NCBI GenBank assembly: GCA_902785855.1
Contig: CADAAJ010000013.1
Span: 1-52,151, forward strand
Source of the DNA: an uncultured Methanobrevibacter sp.
GTDB taxonomy: Archaea > Methanobacteriota > Methanobacteria > Methanobacteriales > Methanobacteriaceae
Reading direction: 5' to 3'
DNA length: 52,151 nt
Under the pieces are notes generated by a model. It was not told where the DNA came from and made no database searches. It saw only the letters and a program-made list of their open reading frames with translations. Position numbers and translations under genes: made by a program. Positions 1 through 8,122 of the stretch are shown in pieces (position 1 is the stretch's first letter; each line of letters begins with the position of its first letter).

Positions 1-2
1 AT

Positions 3-143
3 TTCATGCCCAATAGTCAAGGAAAATCCACATATTATTATGAATGGAAATGCTTTGACGAAAAAATAGGCATGGCCTAAGAATCTCCAGCTTCTACAAA
101 CCGGAGAGGTTCAATTTTTTACCTTAACAACCACATCATCTAA
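3..143 (+). mobile_element. Possible decayed 3' end of an IS200/IS605-type TnpB gene (partial)
   Basis: An open frame enters from the left edge and stops at TAA 78-80. The same frame continues open to a second TAA at 141-143. Read through the first stop, it gives GMA-stop-ESPAS followed by a basic stretch. This resembles the usual TnpB tail (MAQESP), with CAA (Gln) changed to TAA. An imperfect hairpin (TCTCC/GGAGA) lies at about 83-107, where IS605-type right ends carry structure. The catalytic part lies outside the window, so this rests on tail similarity alone. It could instead be the end of an unrelated gene. Confidence 0.3.
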
Positions 144-294
144 TTACATTAAACATTCACAACTACTAATTTTAATATGCAAAATTGTATAATATCATTA
201 AAATGAAATTAAATCATCGAGATTGAAAAAAGAAAAATAATATTAACAAATAAAAATATACATAATTAACATTAATCAAGAAGGTAAATATAAA
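144..294 (+). promoter_or_regulatory. hemD promoter region
   Basis: This AT-rich gap holds no gene. A TATA-like stretch at about 250-260 lies some 35-40 bases before the hemD ATG. A Shine-Dalgarno-like AAGAAGGT at 278-285 precedes the start with about nine bases spacing. I see no further structure. Confidence 0.45.
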
Positions 295-1068
295 ATGTCA
301 AAACCTGTTATTGCAATTACAAGACCAAAAGACAGAGCCAGAAAAGCCTGTGAAATAGTTGAAAAATTAGGTGGTAAAGCCATACTTGCACCTACCTTAG
401 ATTTAAAACCTGTAAATACACAATCTCTAAAGGATTTAGTTGCTAAAAAAGACCAACTTGATTGGATTATTTTTACATCACCAACCACTATTGTGTCTTT
501 AAATAAATTTTATCCAGGATTTATTGAATCTCTAGATTGTAAAATTGCAGTTATTGGTAATAAAACAGGGAAACTTGTTGAAAAACAGGGCGTAACTGTT
601 GATTTAATTCCTGATGATTTTACTGCTGAAGGAATTATTGATGAATTTGAAAAAAATAATATAACAAATAAAACTATAGGAATTCCAAGAACTGCATCTG
701 CAAGATCTGTTTTACCTGAAGGTTTAGAAAAATTAGGAAATACCGTAATATTGGCAGAGGCATATAAATCACTATTTCCAATGGATGATGAGAGAGTTAA
801 AGAACTAATTTTTAAAATTGAAAATAAAGAAATTGATGCTATTACATTTACAAGTCCATTAACCGTTGAAAATTTCTTTGATATTGTTGAAGATAAAGAA
901 AAAATAGCTAATTTACTTTCAGATAATCTTTTAACTGTTTGTATTGGTCCTATAACTGCAAAAGTTTTAGAAAAATATGATATTAACTATATTTATCCTG
1001 AAACATATACTGTTGATGATATGATGAATTTATTATTTAAAACATTAGAAAATAGAGAAGGTGAATAA
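295..1068 (+). CDS. hemD: Uroporphyrinogen-III synthase
   Basis: The 257-residue product matches the HemD family. This enzyme closes and rearranges hydroxymethylbilane into uroporphyrinogen III, the precursor of siroheme, corrinoids and, in methanogens, coenzyme F430. It starts with the typical beta-alpha opening (KPVIAITRPKDRARKA) and has the two-lobed pattern of TSPTTI near residue 62 and TFTSPLTVENFF near 184. Length is normal for the family. An AAGAAGGT ribosome site supports the ATG. The gene leads a tight set with srp19 and the RecJ-like gene: the start of srp19 follows its stop within a few bases. hemB of the same pathway lies elsewhere in the window at 27417-28421. Confidence 0.93.
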   Translation: MSKPVIAITRPKDRARKACEIVEKLGGKAILAPTLDLKPVNTQSLKDLVAKKDQLDWIIFTSPTTIVSLNKFYPGFIESLDCKIAVIGNKTGKLVEKQGVTVDLIPDDFTAEGIIDEFEKNNITNKTIGIPRTASARSVLPEGLEKLGNTVILAEAYKSLFPMDDERVKELIFKIENKEIDAITFTSPLTVENFFDIVEDKEKIANLLSDNLLTVCIGPITAKVLEKYDINYIYPETYTVDDMMNLLFKTLENREGE

Positions 1069-1069
1069 T

Positions 1070-1339
1070 ATGATTACAATTTGGCCACAATATCTTGATA
1101 AAAACTTGACATTAAAAGAAGGTCGTAAGATTTCAAAGGAAAATGCAGTAAAAGACCCTTCACTTAATGATATTGAAAGAGCTTTAAAAAGACTTGGTTT
1201 AAAATACAGCATTCAAAAAGAAGTATCATATCCGGGTAAATGGTATGATAAATCTGGAAGAATTCTTGTTGAATGGGAAAATACAAAATTAGAACTTTTA
1301 AATGAAGTTAGTTTAAAAATAAAAGAAATTAGAAAATGA
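1070..1339 (+). CDS. srp19: Signal recognition particle 19 kDa protein
   Basis: This is the archaeal SRP19 subunit, which binds 7S RNA and prepares it for SRP54 during co-translational targeting. The 89-residue product opens with MITIWPQYLDKNLT and contains the family pattern of a WP-Y-D start, GRKISKENAV, a DIERALKRLGL helix and a PGKWY loop. I chose the ATG at 1070 over an in-frame GTG at 1061, because AAGGTGA at 1058-1064 is an ideal ribosome site only for the ATG. It lies directly after hemD, and its TGA overlaps the ATG of the next gene (ATGA), so the three genes are probably co-transcribed and coupled. Confidence 0.93.
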   Translation: MITIWPQYLDKNLTLKEGRKISKENAVKDPSLNDIERALKRLGLKYSIQKEVSYPGKWYDKSGRILVEWENTKLELLNEVSLKIKEIRK

Positions 1340-2751
1340 TTACTATGAAAATACCGCAATTAATGCAGGAACAATACCAGCAGGCAAAAGAAATTATCGA
1401 AAATGCTGAAGACATTAAAATATATTCTCATATCGACTGTGACGGTATCTGTTCCGGTGCAATTTTATCAACCACACTAGACAGACAAAATAAAGATCAT
1501 GAAATTGAATTTGTAAATTTAGATGTATTGGACAATATAGACCTTACTCATGAACTTACAATATTTTCAGATTTAGGTTCAGGCCAAAAAATAGATGCAA
1601 ATGCCAAAAAAGGTCAAAAAATTATAGTTCTTGACCATCACCCCCCACTAAGAGATTTGAATTATAAAGACGATAAAGACTACACTTATCTTGAAATTAA
1701 TCCAATCCATCACGGAATTGATGGGTCATACTATGTTTGTGGAGGAGGATTATGTTATTTTCTTGCAAAAGAATTTGGATACACTGATTTAAGTTGGATT
1801 GGTGTTCTCTCAGCAATAGGAGATATGCAGAATACAAAAACTGGCCATTTTGAAGGACTGAATGAAATTATTCAGCAGGATGCAATTGATGGAGGATATC
1901 TGGCACTTGTAAAAAACGACCTTAATATTTATGGTAGAAATTCAAGACCATTATTTGTTGCACTTTCCTATTTCAGTGATGTTAATCTTCCAATAACAAA
2001 TAATACAACCGAAACAATGGCAATTTTAGAGGAACTTGGTATTGATGAAAAACACAATAGAAAAACATTAAATGAATTGACAATGGAAGAAAAAACCAAG
2101 TTATATCAGAAATTAGTTGAAATGATTTCAAAAGTAGTTCCTGGAAAATATGTTAAATATATTCCCCAATTAATCATTGGAGATTCCTATACATTTATAA
2201 AAGAAGATTCAAACAGTTTTTTAAGTGACGGATCTGAATTTTCAACAGCAATGAATGCATGTGGAAGAAACAGTGAAGAACATGTTGCCATGGAAGTTTT
2301 AAAAGGTGACAGATTTGTTGCACTTGACGAACTGGAAGAAGTAAGTCTTAACCACAGAAGAAATTTAGCTAAAGCCATTTCAAAAATTACTGAAGAGGAC
2401 AACACAAGTATAATTGAATTAGAAAATCTCCAGTACTTTGACGGTGACGGGATTAAACCCGAGATTGTGGGTACAATTACTGGAATGATTCTTGGATATT
2501 GTAATTGGCAAAAACCAGTAATCGGATTTACTCAAACTGATGAAGATGGACTTAAAGTTTCACTTAGATGTTCTAGACTTTTATCCTATGATGGAATTCA
2601 TTTTGGAAATATAATTCGTGAAGTAGCACATGATGTTGGTGGAAGTGGTGGTGGACATGCAATGGCATGCGGTGCTTACATACCAGTTGATAAAAAATCA
2701 GTTTTTCTTGAACAATTTAATACAAAACTAAATGGAAAACTAACAAATTAG
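1336..2751 (+). CDS. DHH-family phosphoesterase, archaeal RecJ-like single-strand exonuclease
   Basis: The 471-residue product has the DHH superfamily motifs in order: HIDCDG near residue 32, DLGSG near 79, DHHPP at 100-104 and a C-terminal DHHA1 signature GGSGGGH near 435. Archaeal members are Mn-dependent 5'-3' nucleases related to RecJ. Some bind GINS as part of the replicative helicase complex, and others act on RNA or nanoRNA. The start overlaps the srp19 stop, and an alternative ATG lies three codons in. Neither has a strong ribosome site, which fits translational coupling. The family is clear; assignment to the GINS-associated form rather than a RNA-acting form is not settled. Confidence 0.85.
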   Translation: MITMKIPQLMQEQYQQAKEIIENAEDIKIYSHIDCDGICSGAILSTTLDRQNKDHEIEFVNLDVLDNIDLTHELTIFSDLGSGQKIDANAKKGQKIIVLDHHPPLRDLNYKDDKDYTYLEINPIHHGIDGSYYVCGGGLCYFLAKEFGYTDLSWIGVLSAIGDMQNTKTGHFEGLNEIIQQDAIDGGYLALVKNDLNIYGRNSRPLFVALSYFSDVNLPITNNTTETMAILEELGIDEKHNRKTLNELTMEEKTKLYQKLVEMISKVVPGKYVKYIPQLIIGDSYTFIKEDSNSFLSDGSEFSTAMNACGRNSEEHVAMEVLKGDRFVALDELEEVSLNHRRNLAKAISKITEEDNTSIIELENLQYFDGDGIKPEIVGTITGMILGYCNWQKPVIGFTQTDEDGLKVSLRCSRLLSYDGIHFGNIIREVAHDVGGSGGGHAMACGAYIPVDKKSVFLEQFNTKLNGKLTN

Positions 2752-2776
2752 TATATATATAATTAAATATAAAAGT
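2752..2776 (+). promoter_or_regulatory. TATA box for the HTH regulator gene
   Basis: Directly after the stop of the RecJ-like gene, an alternating TA run (TATATATA at about 2753-2762) is a strong archaeal TATA box. It is centred about 50 bases before the ATG at 2809, which implies a leader of roughly 25-30 bases and separate transcription from the hemD set. Confidence 0.55.
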
Positions 2777-2808
2777 AGTAATTAATCAAGTTAAATTGAG
2801 GAATTAAA

Positions 2809-3615
2809 ATGATGAAAGCATTTAAAAAACGAGGTGCACTAACACATTTTCAAATATTAAGTGAAATATCAAAACAAGACCCACACCTCAAACAAAAAGA
2901 TTTGGCCAATAAATTAGGAATTACAATACAAGCAGTTTCTGAAAATATTAAAACATTAACTGAAGAAGGATACATAACTTCAAAAGACGGAAGGTCCCCT
3001 TACAAAATAACACAAAAAGGTATCGATAAAGTAAAAAAAGATGCTATAAGTTTAAGAAAATATTCCGATTTAGTATTGGAAACCATGAACCATTATAAAA
3101 CTATATGGCCAGCTATCGCTAAAGAAAAACTTGTAAAAGACGATATAGTTGGATTATATATGGATAATGGAGTTTTATATGCACATAAAAAAGAAGAAAA
3201 TGCCACAGGAGTAGTTTTAGAAGATGCAGAAGCTGAAATGGATGTTGCATTAACCAATTTAACCGGAATTATAGATATGGATGTTGGTGAGGTAACAATC
3301 ATCAATGTACCAACCATTAAAAATGGCGGTTCAAAATCCTGTGATTTAGAATTAATAAAAAATGTTTACACTAACGGAACAAACACTGGCCAATCCATTG
3401 ATAAAATTGCCGTAGCAGGAACTGTATCAAGAGCTGTTGTAAAAAAATTAAATTTACCAATAGACATAGAATTTGCTGCTCCTCAAGCAACTGCAAATGC
3501 CGCTCGTAAAGGTTTAAATGTTCTTGCAATTTGTGTAGGAGATATGAGTAAAGCATTTACACGTGAACTTGAAGCTGAAAAAATAAAATTTAATATTATT
3601 GATGGTGGAAAATAA
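2809..3615 (+). CDS. Winged-helix transcriptional regulator with archaeal C-terminal sensor-like domain
   Basis: The 268-residue product has a winged helix-turn-helix at residues 10-70: the LKQKDLANKLGITIQAVSE segment holds the recognition helix, followed by the GYITS-KDGRSPY wing. The rest, from about 100 to 268, is an alpha/beta domain with Gly-rich turns (GTVSRAVVKKLN, AAPQATANAARKG) seen in a family of archaeal HTH regulators of unknown ligand. GAGGA at 2798-2802 supports the ATG at 2809; the next codon is also ATG. It has its own TATA box and converges with the helicase gene, whose end lies 10 bases away. Its target genes cannot be told from this sequence. Confidence 0.72.
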   Translation: MMKAFKKRGALTHFQILSEISKQDPHLKQKDLANKLGITIQAVSENIKTLTEEGYITSKDGRSPYKITQKGIDKVKKDAISLRKYSDLVLETMNHYKTIWPAIAKEKLVKDDIVGLYMDNGVLYAHKKEENATGVVLEDAEAEMDVALTNLTGIIDMDVGEVTIINVPTIKNGGSKSCDLELIKNVYTNGTNTGQSIDKIAVAGTVSRAVVKKLNLPIDIEFAAPQATANAARKGLNVLAICVGDMSKAFTRELEAEKIKFNIIDGGK

Positions 3616-3625
3616 TTATATTTTC

Positions 3626-4732
3626 CTAGCCAATTCTTTTTTTAATAATTTTTGTTTGATTTAATTTTTTAATATTATTGAATCTTGAACTTTCATCATT
3701 ACTAACTAAAGTAAAAGCAAAACCTGATTTTCCCGCTCTGGCAGTTCTACCAATTCTGTGAATATAATCATCATGATTTTGAGGAACATCAAAGTTAACA
3801 ACGACATCAACATCTTTTATATCCAATCCTCTGGCAGCCACATCTGTTGCAATTAAAATATTAACATTACCGTTTCTAAATTTATTCATAACCTTATCTC
3901 TGATTTTTTGTGACATGTCACCATGAAGAGCATCAACAGAATACTCATGTTTTAAATGTTTTTTAACAAAATCAACACTTTTTCTGGTATTGCAAAATAT
4001 CAAATAAGATTTTACATCATACATCCCAATTAAAGTCGAGAGATAATAAAATTTATCTTTAACATCACATTTAAAGTAATATTGGCTTATTTTAGGAATA
4101 TTTTCTTTTTTATTAGAGATATTTATAAATTTCGGGTCTTTTTGATATTTTTTTGCAATATTTCTAATCTCACCAGGTAATGTTGCTGAGAAAAGTAAAG
4201 TTTGATGTCTGTAGGGAGTATTTGAAAGTATATTTTCAATATCATCAATAAAACCCATATCAAGCATTTCATCTGCTTCATCCAAAACAACCATTTCAAC
4301 ACCAATCAAATCCAAATTTCCTCTTTGAATATGATCAATAACACGACCAGGTGTTCCAACAACAACATGCACTCCTTTTTTTAAAACTCGTGTCTGTTTA
4401 CCAATCGGCTGGCCGCCATAAACAGCTAAAACCTTAAGTTTTTTAATGTTTACTCCGACTTTTTTTATTTCAGATGCCACCTGCATACATAATTCTCTTG
4501 TTGGACATAAAATGACTGCCTGAGGAGATTTATCCGGAATAAAAATCTTTTCCAAAACAGGAATAGTAAAAGCAATAGTTTTTCCAGAACCTGTTTGAGC
4601 CTGACCAACTACATCATTACCCTCTAAAATTTGAGGAATAGCTTGTTTTTGAATTGGTGTTAACTTGCTAAACCCCATATCTCCAATAGCTTTTTTAATT
4701 TCATCTGAAATGTTTAAATCATTAAAATTCAT
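3626..4732 (-). CDS. DEAD-box ATP-dependent RNA helicase
   Basis: All helicase motifs of the DEAD family are present. They are a Q motif with TPIQKQAIP, motif I AQTGSGKT at 45-52, Ia PTREL at 77-81, TPGR at 127-130, DEAD at 151-154, SAT at 182-184, ATDVAARG at 295-302 and HRIGRTARAG at 325-334. At 368 residues it is a bare two-RecA-domain core with no RNA-binding tail. It probably unwinds structured RNA in ribosome assembly or cold adaptation, by analogy with CsdA/DeaD-type proteins. A TATA-like element at about 4757-4767 predicts a start site almost at the ATG, so the message is likely leaderless. It shares an 87-base divergent promoter region with the Cas4-like gene. Confidence 0.93.
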   Translation of the reverse strand: MNFNDLNISDEIKKAIGDMGFSKLTPIQKQAIPQILEGNDVVGQAQTGSGKTIAFTIPVLEKIFIPDKSPQAVILCPTRELCMQVASEIKKVGVNIKKLKVLAVYGGQPIGKQTRVLKKGVHVVVGTPGRVIDHIQRGNLDLIGVEMVVLDEADEMLDMGFIDDIENILSNTPYRHQTLLFSATLPGEIRNIAKKYQKDPKFINISNKKENIPKISQYYFKCDVKDKFYYLSTLIGMYDVKSYLIFCNTRKSVDFVKKHLKHEYSVDALHGDMSQKIRDKVMNKFRNGNVNILIATDVAARGLDIKDVDVVVNFDVPQNHDDYIHRIGRTARAGKSGFAFTLVSNDESSRFNNIKKLNQTKIIKKRIG

Positions 4733-4819
4733 TATTAATAATATTTAAAAAACAAGATATTTAAATACACTTACAGTTTTGTAATATAAGTATATACCAC
4801 AAAAAACAAAAAATAAAAT
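4733..4819. promoter_or_regulatory. Divergent promoter, helicase (-) and Cas4-like (+), both probably leaderless
   Basis: The leftward TATA-like element (ATTTAAATAT, about 4757-4767) lies about 25-30 bases from the helicase ATG. The rightward element (AGTATATACC, about 4789-4798) lies about the same distance from the Cas4-like ATG at 4820. Neither start has a Shine-Dalgarno sequence. Archaeal transcription starts about 25 bases past the TATA centre, so both messages should begin at or just before their start codons. Confidence 0.5.
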
Positions 4820-5506
4820 ATGCAACAAAAAAACATTATCAGATACGAAAAGGAATACAAGCTAAAAGACCACCCTTCAATAAAAGGTCTTAAAATAATT
4901 GAAGGAAAAAACAATTTCCCTATAAGTTGGCTTAATCAGCAAGGATACTGTGAATACCAGATATATCTCGAACGTGTAAAAGGTATTGAAACCGCACCAA
5001 CTTATGCAATGACACAAGGAAGTAAAATCCACAACGAACTTGAAGAAATTTTTAAACAAACATCAACACCATCAAGCTTTGAAGATGCCGTTGAAACATC
5101 AAAAACAGACTCATCAATGTCACGAGAATGTTTTGTCATATCTGCAGAACACGGAATAAATGGATATATTGATGAAATATGGATGAAACCAGATGAAATT
5201 GTTATAATTGACGATAAACCTGGAAGAACACCATATGAATCAACAATGAATCAGGTAAGAGCATATTGTCTTGCATATAAAGATATGACTAATGATGAAA
5301 GAAAAATAAAAGCTGCTTTAAGAGAAAGAGGTAGTGAAAATCTATTTTGGATTGAAGTATTTACTCCTGATGTTGAAAAGCAAATTAAATTCACAATAGA
5401 GAGAATGCACGGATTATTTGAAGGTAAAAAACCATTTATAGCAACTAAAAATCCTAAAAAATGCAGATCATGCAGATTTAAAGATGACTGTGAACATGCA
5501 AAATAA
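4820..5506 (+). CDS. Stand-alone Cas4-like PD-(D/E)XK nuclease with predicted iron-sulfur cluster
   Basis: The 228-residue product has the Cas4/RecB nuclease layout: C44 near the N terminus, H71, D118 in a GYIDEIW strand, the DDK signature at 131-133, and Q145 with Y149. It ends with C215, C218 and C224 (CxxC-x5-C). The four cysteines fit a 4Fe-4S cluster as in Cas4 and AddB-type enzymes. Such proteins have 5'-3' or 3'-5' single-strand DNA exonuclease activity, and in CRISPR loci they trim spacers. No cas1/cas2 or CRISPR array is present here, so a general repair role is more likely. The SNase-like gene follows after six bases, suggesting one transcript. Confidence 0.78.
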   Translation: MQQKNIIRYEKEYKLKDHPSIKGLKIIEGKNNFPISWLNQQGYCEYQIYLERVKGIETAPTYAMTQGSKIHNELEEIFKQTSTPSSFEDAVETSKTDSSMSRECFVISAEHGINGYIDEIWMKPDEIVIIDDKPGRTPYESTMNQVRAYCLAYKDMTNDERKIKAALRERGSENLFWIEVFTPDVEKQIKFTIERMHGLFEGKKPFIATKNPKKCRSCRFKDDCEHAK

Positions 5507-5512
5507 GATAAT

Positions 5513-5945
5513 ATGGATAAAAAAACAATTTCTGCTATACTTCTAATTATATTTCTATTAACAATAATTTTAACCGTATCAAATATCTTTTTACAAGACA
5601 GAAATAACTTAGAAAATCAAAGCGGAACATTAACCATAAAAAATAAAACCGTCAGTTATGACAACTGTGGAAAATGTGTAAAAGTAATAGACGGCAATAC
5701 AATACAAGTCTATGGAATAGGAGCAGTACAATTATCACAAATAGATTTAAAAGACAGCGACAGTGCTAAAAAATTTGTTGAAGAAAAATGTCTTGGAAAA
5801 ACAGTATATTTAAACATTGATAACGAAACACCTAAAGGCTATTGTATATACCGATTCAGAAGATATCAATCAGGAATTACTTGAAAAAAACCTGGCAGAA
5901 ATCAAATACTATCCACCAAGCGAATTTGAAAAAGGAAAAGTATAA
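5513..5945 (+). pseudogene. SNase-like (thermonuclease family) membrane-anchored protein, frameshifted
   Basis: The first frame runs to TGA at 5882-5884 (123 residues). It has an N-terminal membrane segment (about 8-28), then a staphylococcal-nuclease-like OB fold (KVIDGNTIQVYGIGAVQLSQID). A +1 change of frame near 5835-5845 restores a typical C-terminal part (VYTDSEDINQELLEKNLAEI), ending with TAA at 5943-5945. At the junction the usual DKYGR segment with a catalytic arginine is missing. The DGDT motif reads DGNT, and the conserved arginine of the RL strand is glutamine. The remaining protein is therefore unlikely to be an active nuclease even if the frame is repaired. The stop abuts the stop of the next gene on the other strand. 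Confidence 0.6.
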
Positions 5946-6593
5946 TTAAACAACCCTGTTTAATCCCAAATAAATTTTATTTTTCTTATAAACTTTATCC
6001 AAAATTTCATTCCATTCTTCTACACTAATATGGCCTTTATTTGGAATTAAATTATCCAAAGATGCTTCAGTAACATTTAAAATATCACTTAAAACATATG
6101 ATAAAGTTCTTCCAGTTAAAGATAAATCATAAGGGTCATATCCGCTTACAGCTAAAACCCAAACATTATCCTTTGAAGAACTGTTATATTCACGTCTGAG
6201 AGAATCATACCAGCTTTCAATCTTATTATCTTCACTACCTATTCCGGAACCAATGGATATATAATAATCTTCACCAGAAAATTCAATTGAATCAATAGCT
6301 TTTTGTATTTTATCATTTAACTCAGGAGAACCAATTTCCAAATCAAATTCATTATTTGTAATGGTGTCAGATAAATAATTTTCAATTTCCTTTTTGTTTT
6401 TAAAATAACCGATAGGTTCAAGTCTATCTGCGTCCCTATCACATAAATCATAAATTAAATCTTCATCAACATCAACAATTTCATATCCGTCAAGTTTATG
6501 AGATTTATATTCCTTGAAATCAAGACAGTAATTTTCCAGATCCTCTTTATTTAAATACCATAATACCTGAACTTTCTTAATCATATTAATCAT
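5946..6593 (-). CDS. Conserved hypothetical acidic protein
   Basis: I do not recognise this 215-residue product. It is soluble and acidic, with no membrane segment or signal peptide. It opens with a beta strand (KKVQVLWYLN) and has a central GSGIGSEDNK loop and a WVLAVSGYDPYDLSLTGRTLSYVLSDIL helix region. The first ATG overlaps the end of the RDD gene by eight bases, and a second ATG lies four codons in; neither has a clear ribosome site. Position suggests it is the last gene of a hypE-RDD operon, but no family link supports a role in hydrogenase maturation. Confidence 0.6.
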   Translation of the reverse strand: MINMIKKVQVLWYLNKEDLENYCLDFKEYKSHKLDGYEIVDVDEDLIYDLCDRDADRLEPIGYFKNKKEIENYLSDTITNNEFDLEIGSPELNDKIQKAIDSIEFSGEDYYISIGSGIGSEDNKIESWYDSLRREYNSSSKDNVWVLAVSGYDPYDLSLTGRTLSYVLSDILNVTEASLDNLIPNKGHISVEEWNEILDKVYKKNKIYLGLNRVV

Positions 6594-6978
6594 TGATAAC
6601 GACTGTTCTAGAAATATTATTAAATATTCTATCAGTTCTTAAAAATTTACCTAAAAGCCAATCAAAGATTATTGGGAACCAGTATATTTTAGAAATATTA
6701 CGGATAATTGCTTGAATCCATGAAATTCTTGCACCATTTCTTGACCTGACCTGCAAATACATTAAAGATTTTCCAATAGTAGCATTAGCTAATTTTTCAC
6801 ATAATATGAAATAGAATAATATTATAAATGGAAGTATATAAACCATTCTTGAAAAAATACCATATGCAAATCCATTACTTAATATAAATAATCCATAGGA
6901 TAAAATCCAAATTGCCACTGAAACAACAAAAAAATCTAAAATATATGCAATAACTCTTCTAGTAAATATAGTTGCCAT
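6586..6978 (-). CDS. RDD-family membrane protein
   Basis: The 130-residue product has the RDD pattern: a basic start then R-x-I-A-Y-I-L-D in the first helix (residues 8-15), a second helix at about 43-60, and TIGKSLMYLQV before a third hydrophobic segment. RDD proteins are small three-helix membrane proteins; some have been linked to ion exchange, but most are uncharacterised. AAGGTGAT, which begins within the stop codon of hypE, gives a good ribosome site five bases before the ATG, so it is translated from the hypE transcript. Function here is unknown. Confidence 0.82.
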   Translation of the reverse strand: MATIFTRRVIAYILDFFVVSVAIWILSYGLFILSNGFAYGIFSRMVYILPFIILFYFILCEKLANATIGKSLMYLQVRSRNGARISWIQAIIRNISKIYWFPIIFDWLLGKFLRTDRIFNNISRTVVIND

Positions 6979-6987
6979 AATATCACC

Positions 6988-8007
6988 TTAACAAACTCTT
7001 GGAACTGGATCAGCGATTGGTGCTTCAAGAATTCTTTCACCACCAATAGGAGTATTAATTATTACATAATCTCCTTCTACAACTTCACCAATAATAGCTG
7101 CATTTTCACCATATTTTTCTTTTTGAATAGCCTGAAGTATTTCATCAGCTTTATCAGCTTTAACTCCCATAACAACTTTACCTTCATTTGCTACTTCAAA
7201 TGGATCAATACCTAACATTTCAGATACAGCATGAACTTCTTCCCTAATTGGAATTGCTTCCTGTTCAAGTACAACACCAACACCCGCTTTTGAAGCCATT
7301 TCATTAATAGCATTGGCAAATCCTCCACGGGTCGGATCTTTCATTGCTGTAACTCCTCCAATTTCTAAAGCTTTATTGATAATATTCCACATAGGAGCTA
7401 CATCAGATTTTAAGTCAGTTTCAAATCCAAATCCTTCACGAAATGACATTAAACTCATACCGTGATCACCTAAACTTCCAGTGACAATAATCTTATCTCC
7501 AACTTCCAAAGAAGAATCTCTGATTACTTCACCTTTTTTAGCGATTCCAATACCAGTAGTTACCATAACAATACCGTCAAGCTTATCCTGAGGCATTACT
7601 TTAGTATCTCCTGTAATAACTGCAACATCAGCTTCCATACAGGTTTCATTTAATGATTTCATTATTTTATCCAAATCATCAATAGGAAAACCTTCCTGCA
7701 TAATAATTGCATTAGAAATAGCTAACGGACGTGCACCCATTACAGAAACATCATTTATAGTTCCTGCAGCAGAAATTCTACCGATATCTCCTCCAGGGAA
7801 AAACAGTGGGTCAATAGTATGACCATCAGTTGTTACAACAATTTCATAATCCCCTAATGGGATAGATGCACCATCATCCAACTCATCTAAGCTAATACCA
7901 CCATTTACACTTTTTTTAGTGATATTATCCAAAACAGTGCTGGAAATTAAATTTGCCATTACTTCTCCACCAGCACCATGATTCATACTAATCTTATTAT
8001 CTGACAT
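6988..8007 (-). CDS. hypE: Hydrogenase expression/formation protein HypE
   Basis: HypE dehydrates a carbamoyl group carried on its C-terminal cysteine to a thiocyanate. This is the source of the CN ligands of the NiFe-hydrogenase active site. The 339-residue product has the AIRS/PurM-like fold with MNHGAGGEVM at the start, an ATP-binding GGVTAMKDPTRGGFANAINEM segment near 215-240, and the diagnostic PRVC ending whose last residue is the modified cysteine. GGAGAT precedes the ATG, and a TATA-like element lies at about 8060-8069. HypF, which adds the carbamoyl group, is not in the window. Methanogens need this system for their hydrogenases. Confidence 0.95.
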   Translation of the reverse strand: MSDNKISMNHGAGGEVMANLISSTVLDNITKKSVNGGISLDELDDGASIPLGDYEIVVTTDGHTIDPLFFPGGDIGRISAAGTINDVSVMGARPLAISNAIIMQEGFPIDDLDKIMKSLNETCMEADVAVITGDTKVMPQDKLDGIVMVTTGIGIAKKGEVIRDSSLEVGDKIIVTGSLGDHGMSLMSFREGFGFETDLKSDVAPMWNIINKALEIGGVTAMKDPTRGGFANAINEMASKAGVGVVLEQEAIPIREEVHAVSEMLGIDPFEVANEGKVVMGVKADKADEILQAIQKEKYGENAAIIGEVVEGDYVIINTPIGGERILEAPIADPVPRVC

Positions 8008-8097
8008 TTTATCTCCTAAATTAAATAATACAATAATAAGATAATATTTGTTAAAACAAGTATATAAATTAATTATAAAAATATGAAAAAAAAAGAG

Positions 8098-8122
8098 AAT
8101 TTAAAGATAAAATCTTTAAATT
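8098..8122 (-). terminator. Stem-loop terminator overlapping the rps8e stop
   Basis: An 11-base-pair perfect stem (8098-8108 with 8112-8122) and a three-base loop are followed, in the leftward direction, by a run of nine T. The rps8e stop codon (8116-8118) lies inside the stem. Confidence 0.65.

Noticed and set aside
81-112. Possible tRNA 3' half suggested by GGTTC near 107-112
   Set aside because: There is no complete T arm, acceptor stem or anticodon arm.
4820-5506. Assignment of the Cas4-like gene to a CRISPR system
   Set aside because: No cas1, cas2, effector gene or repeat array is present in the window.
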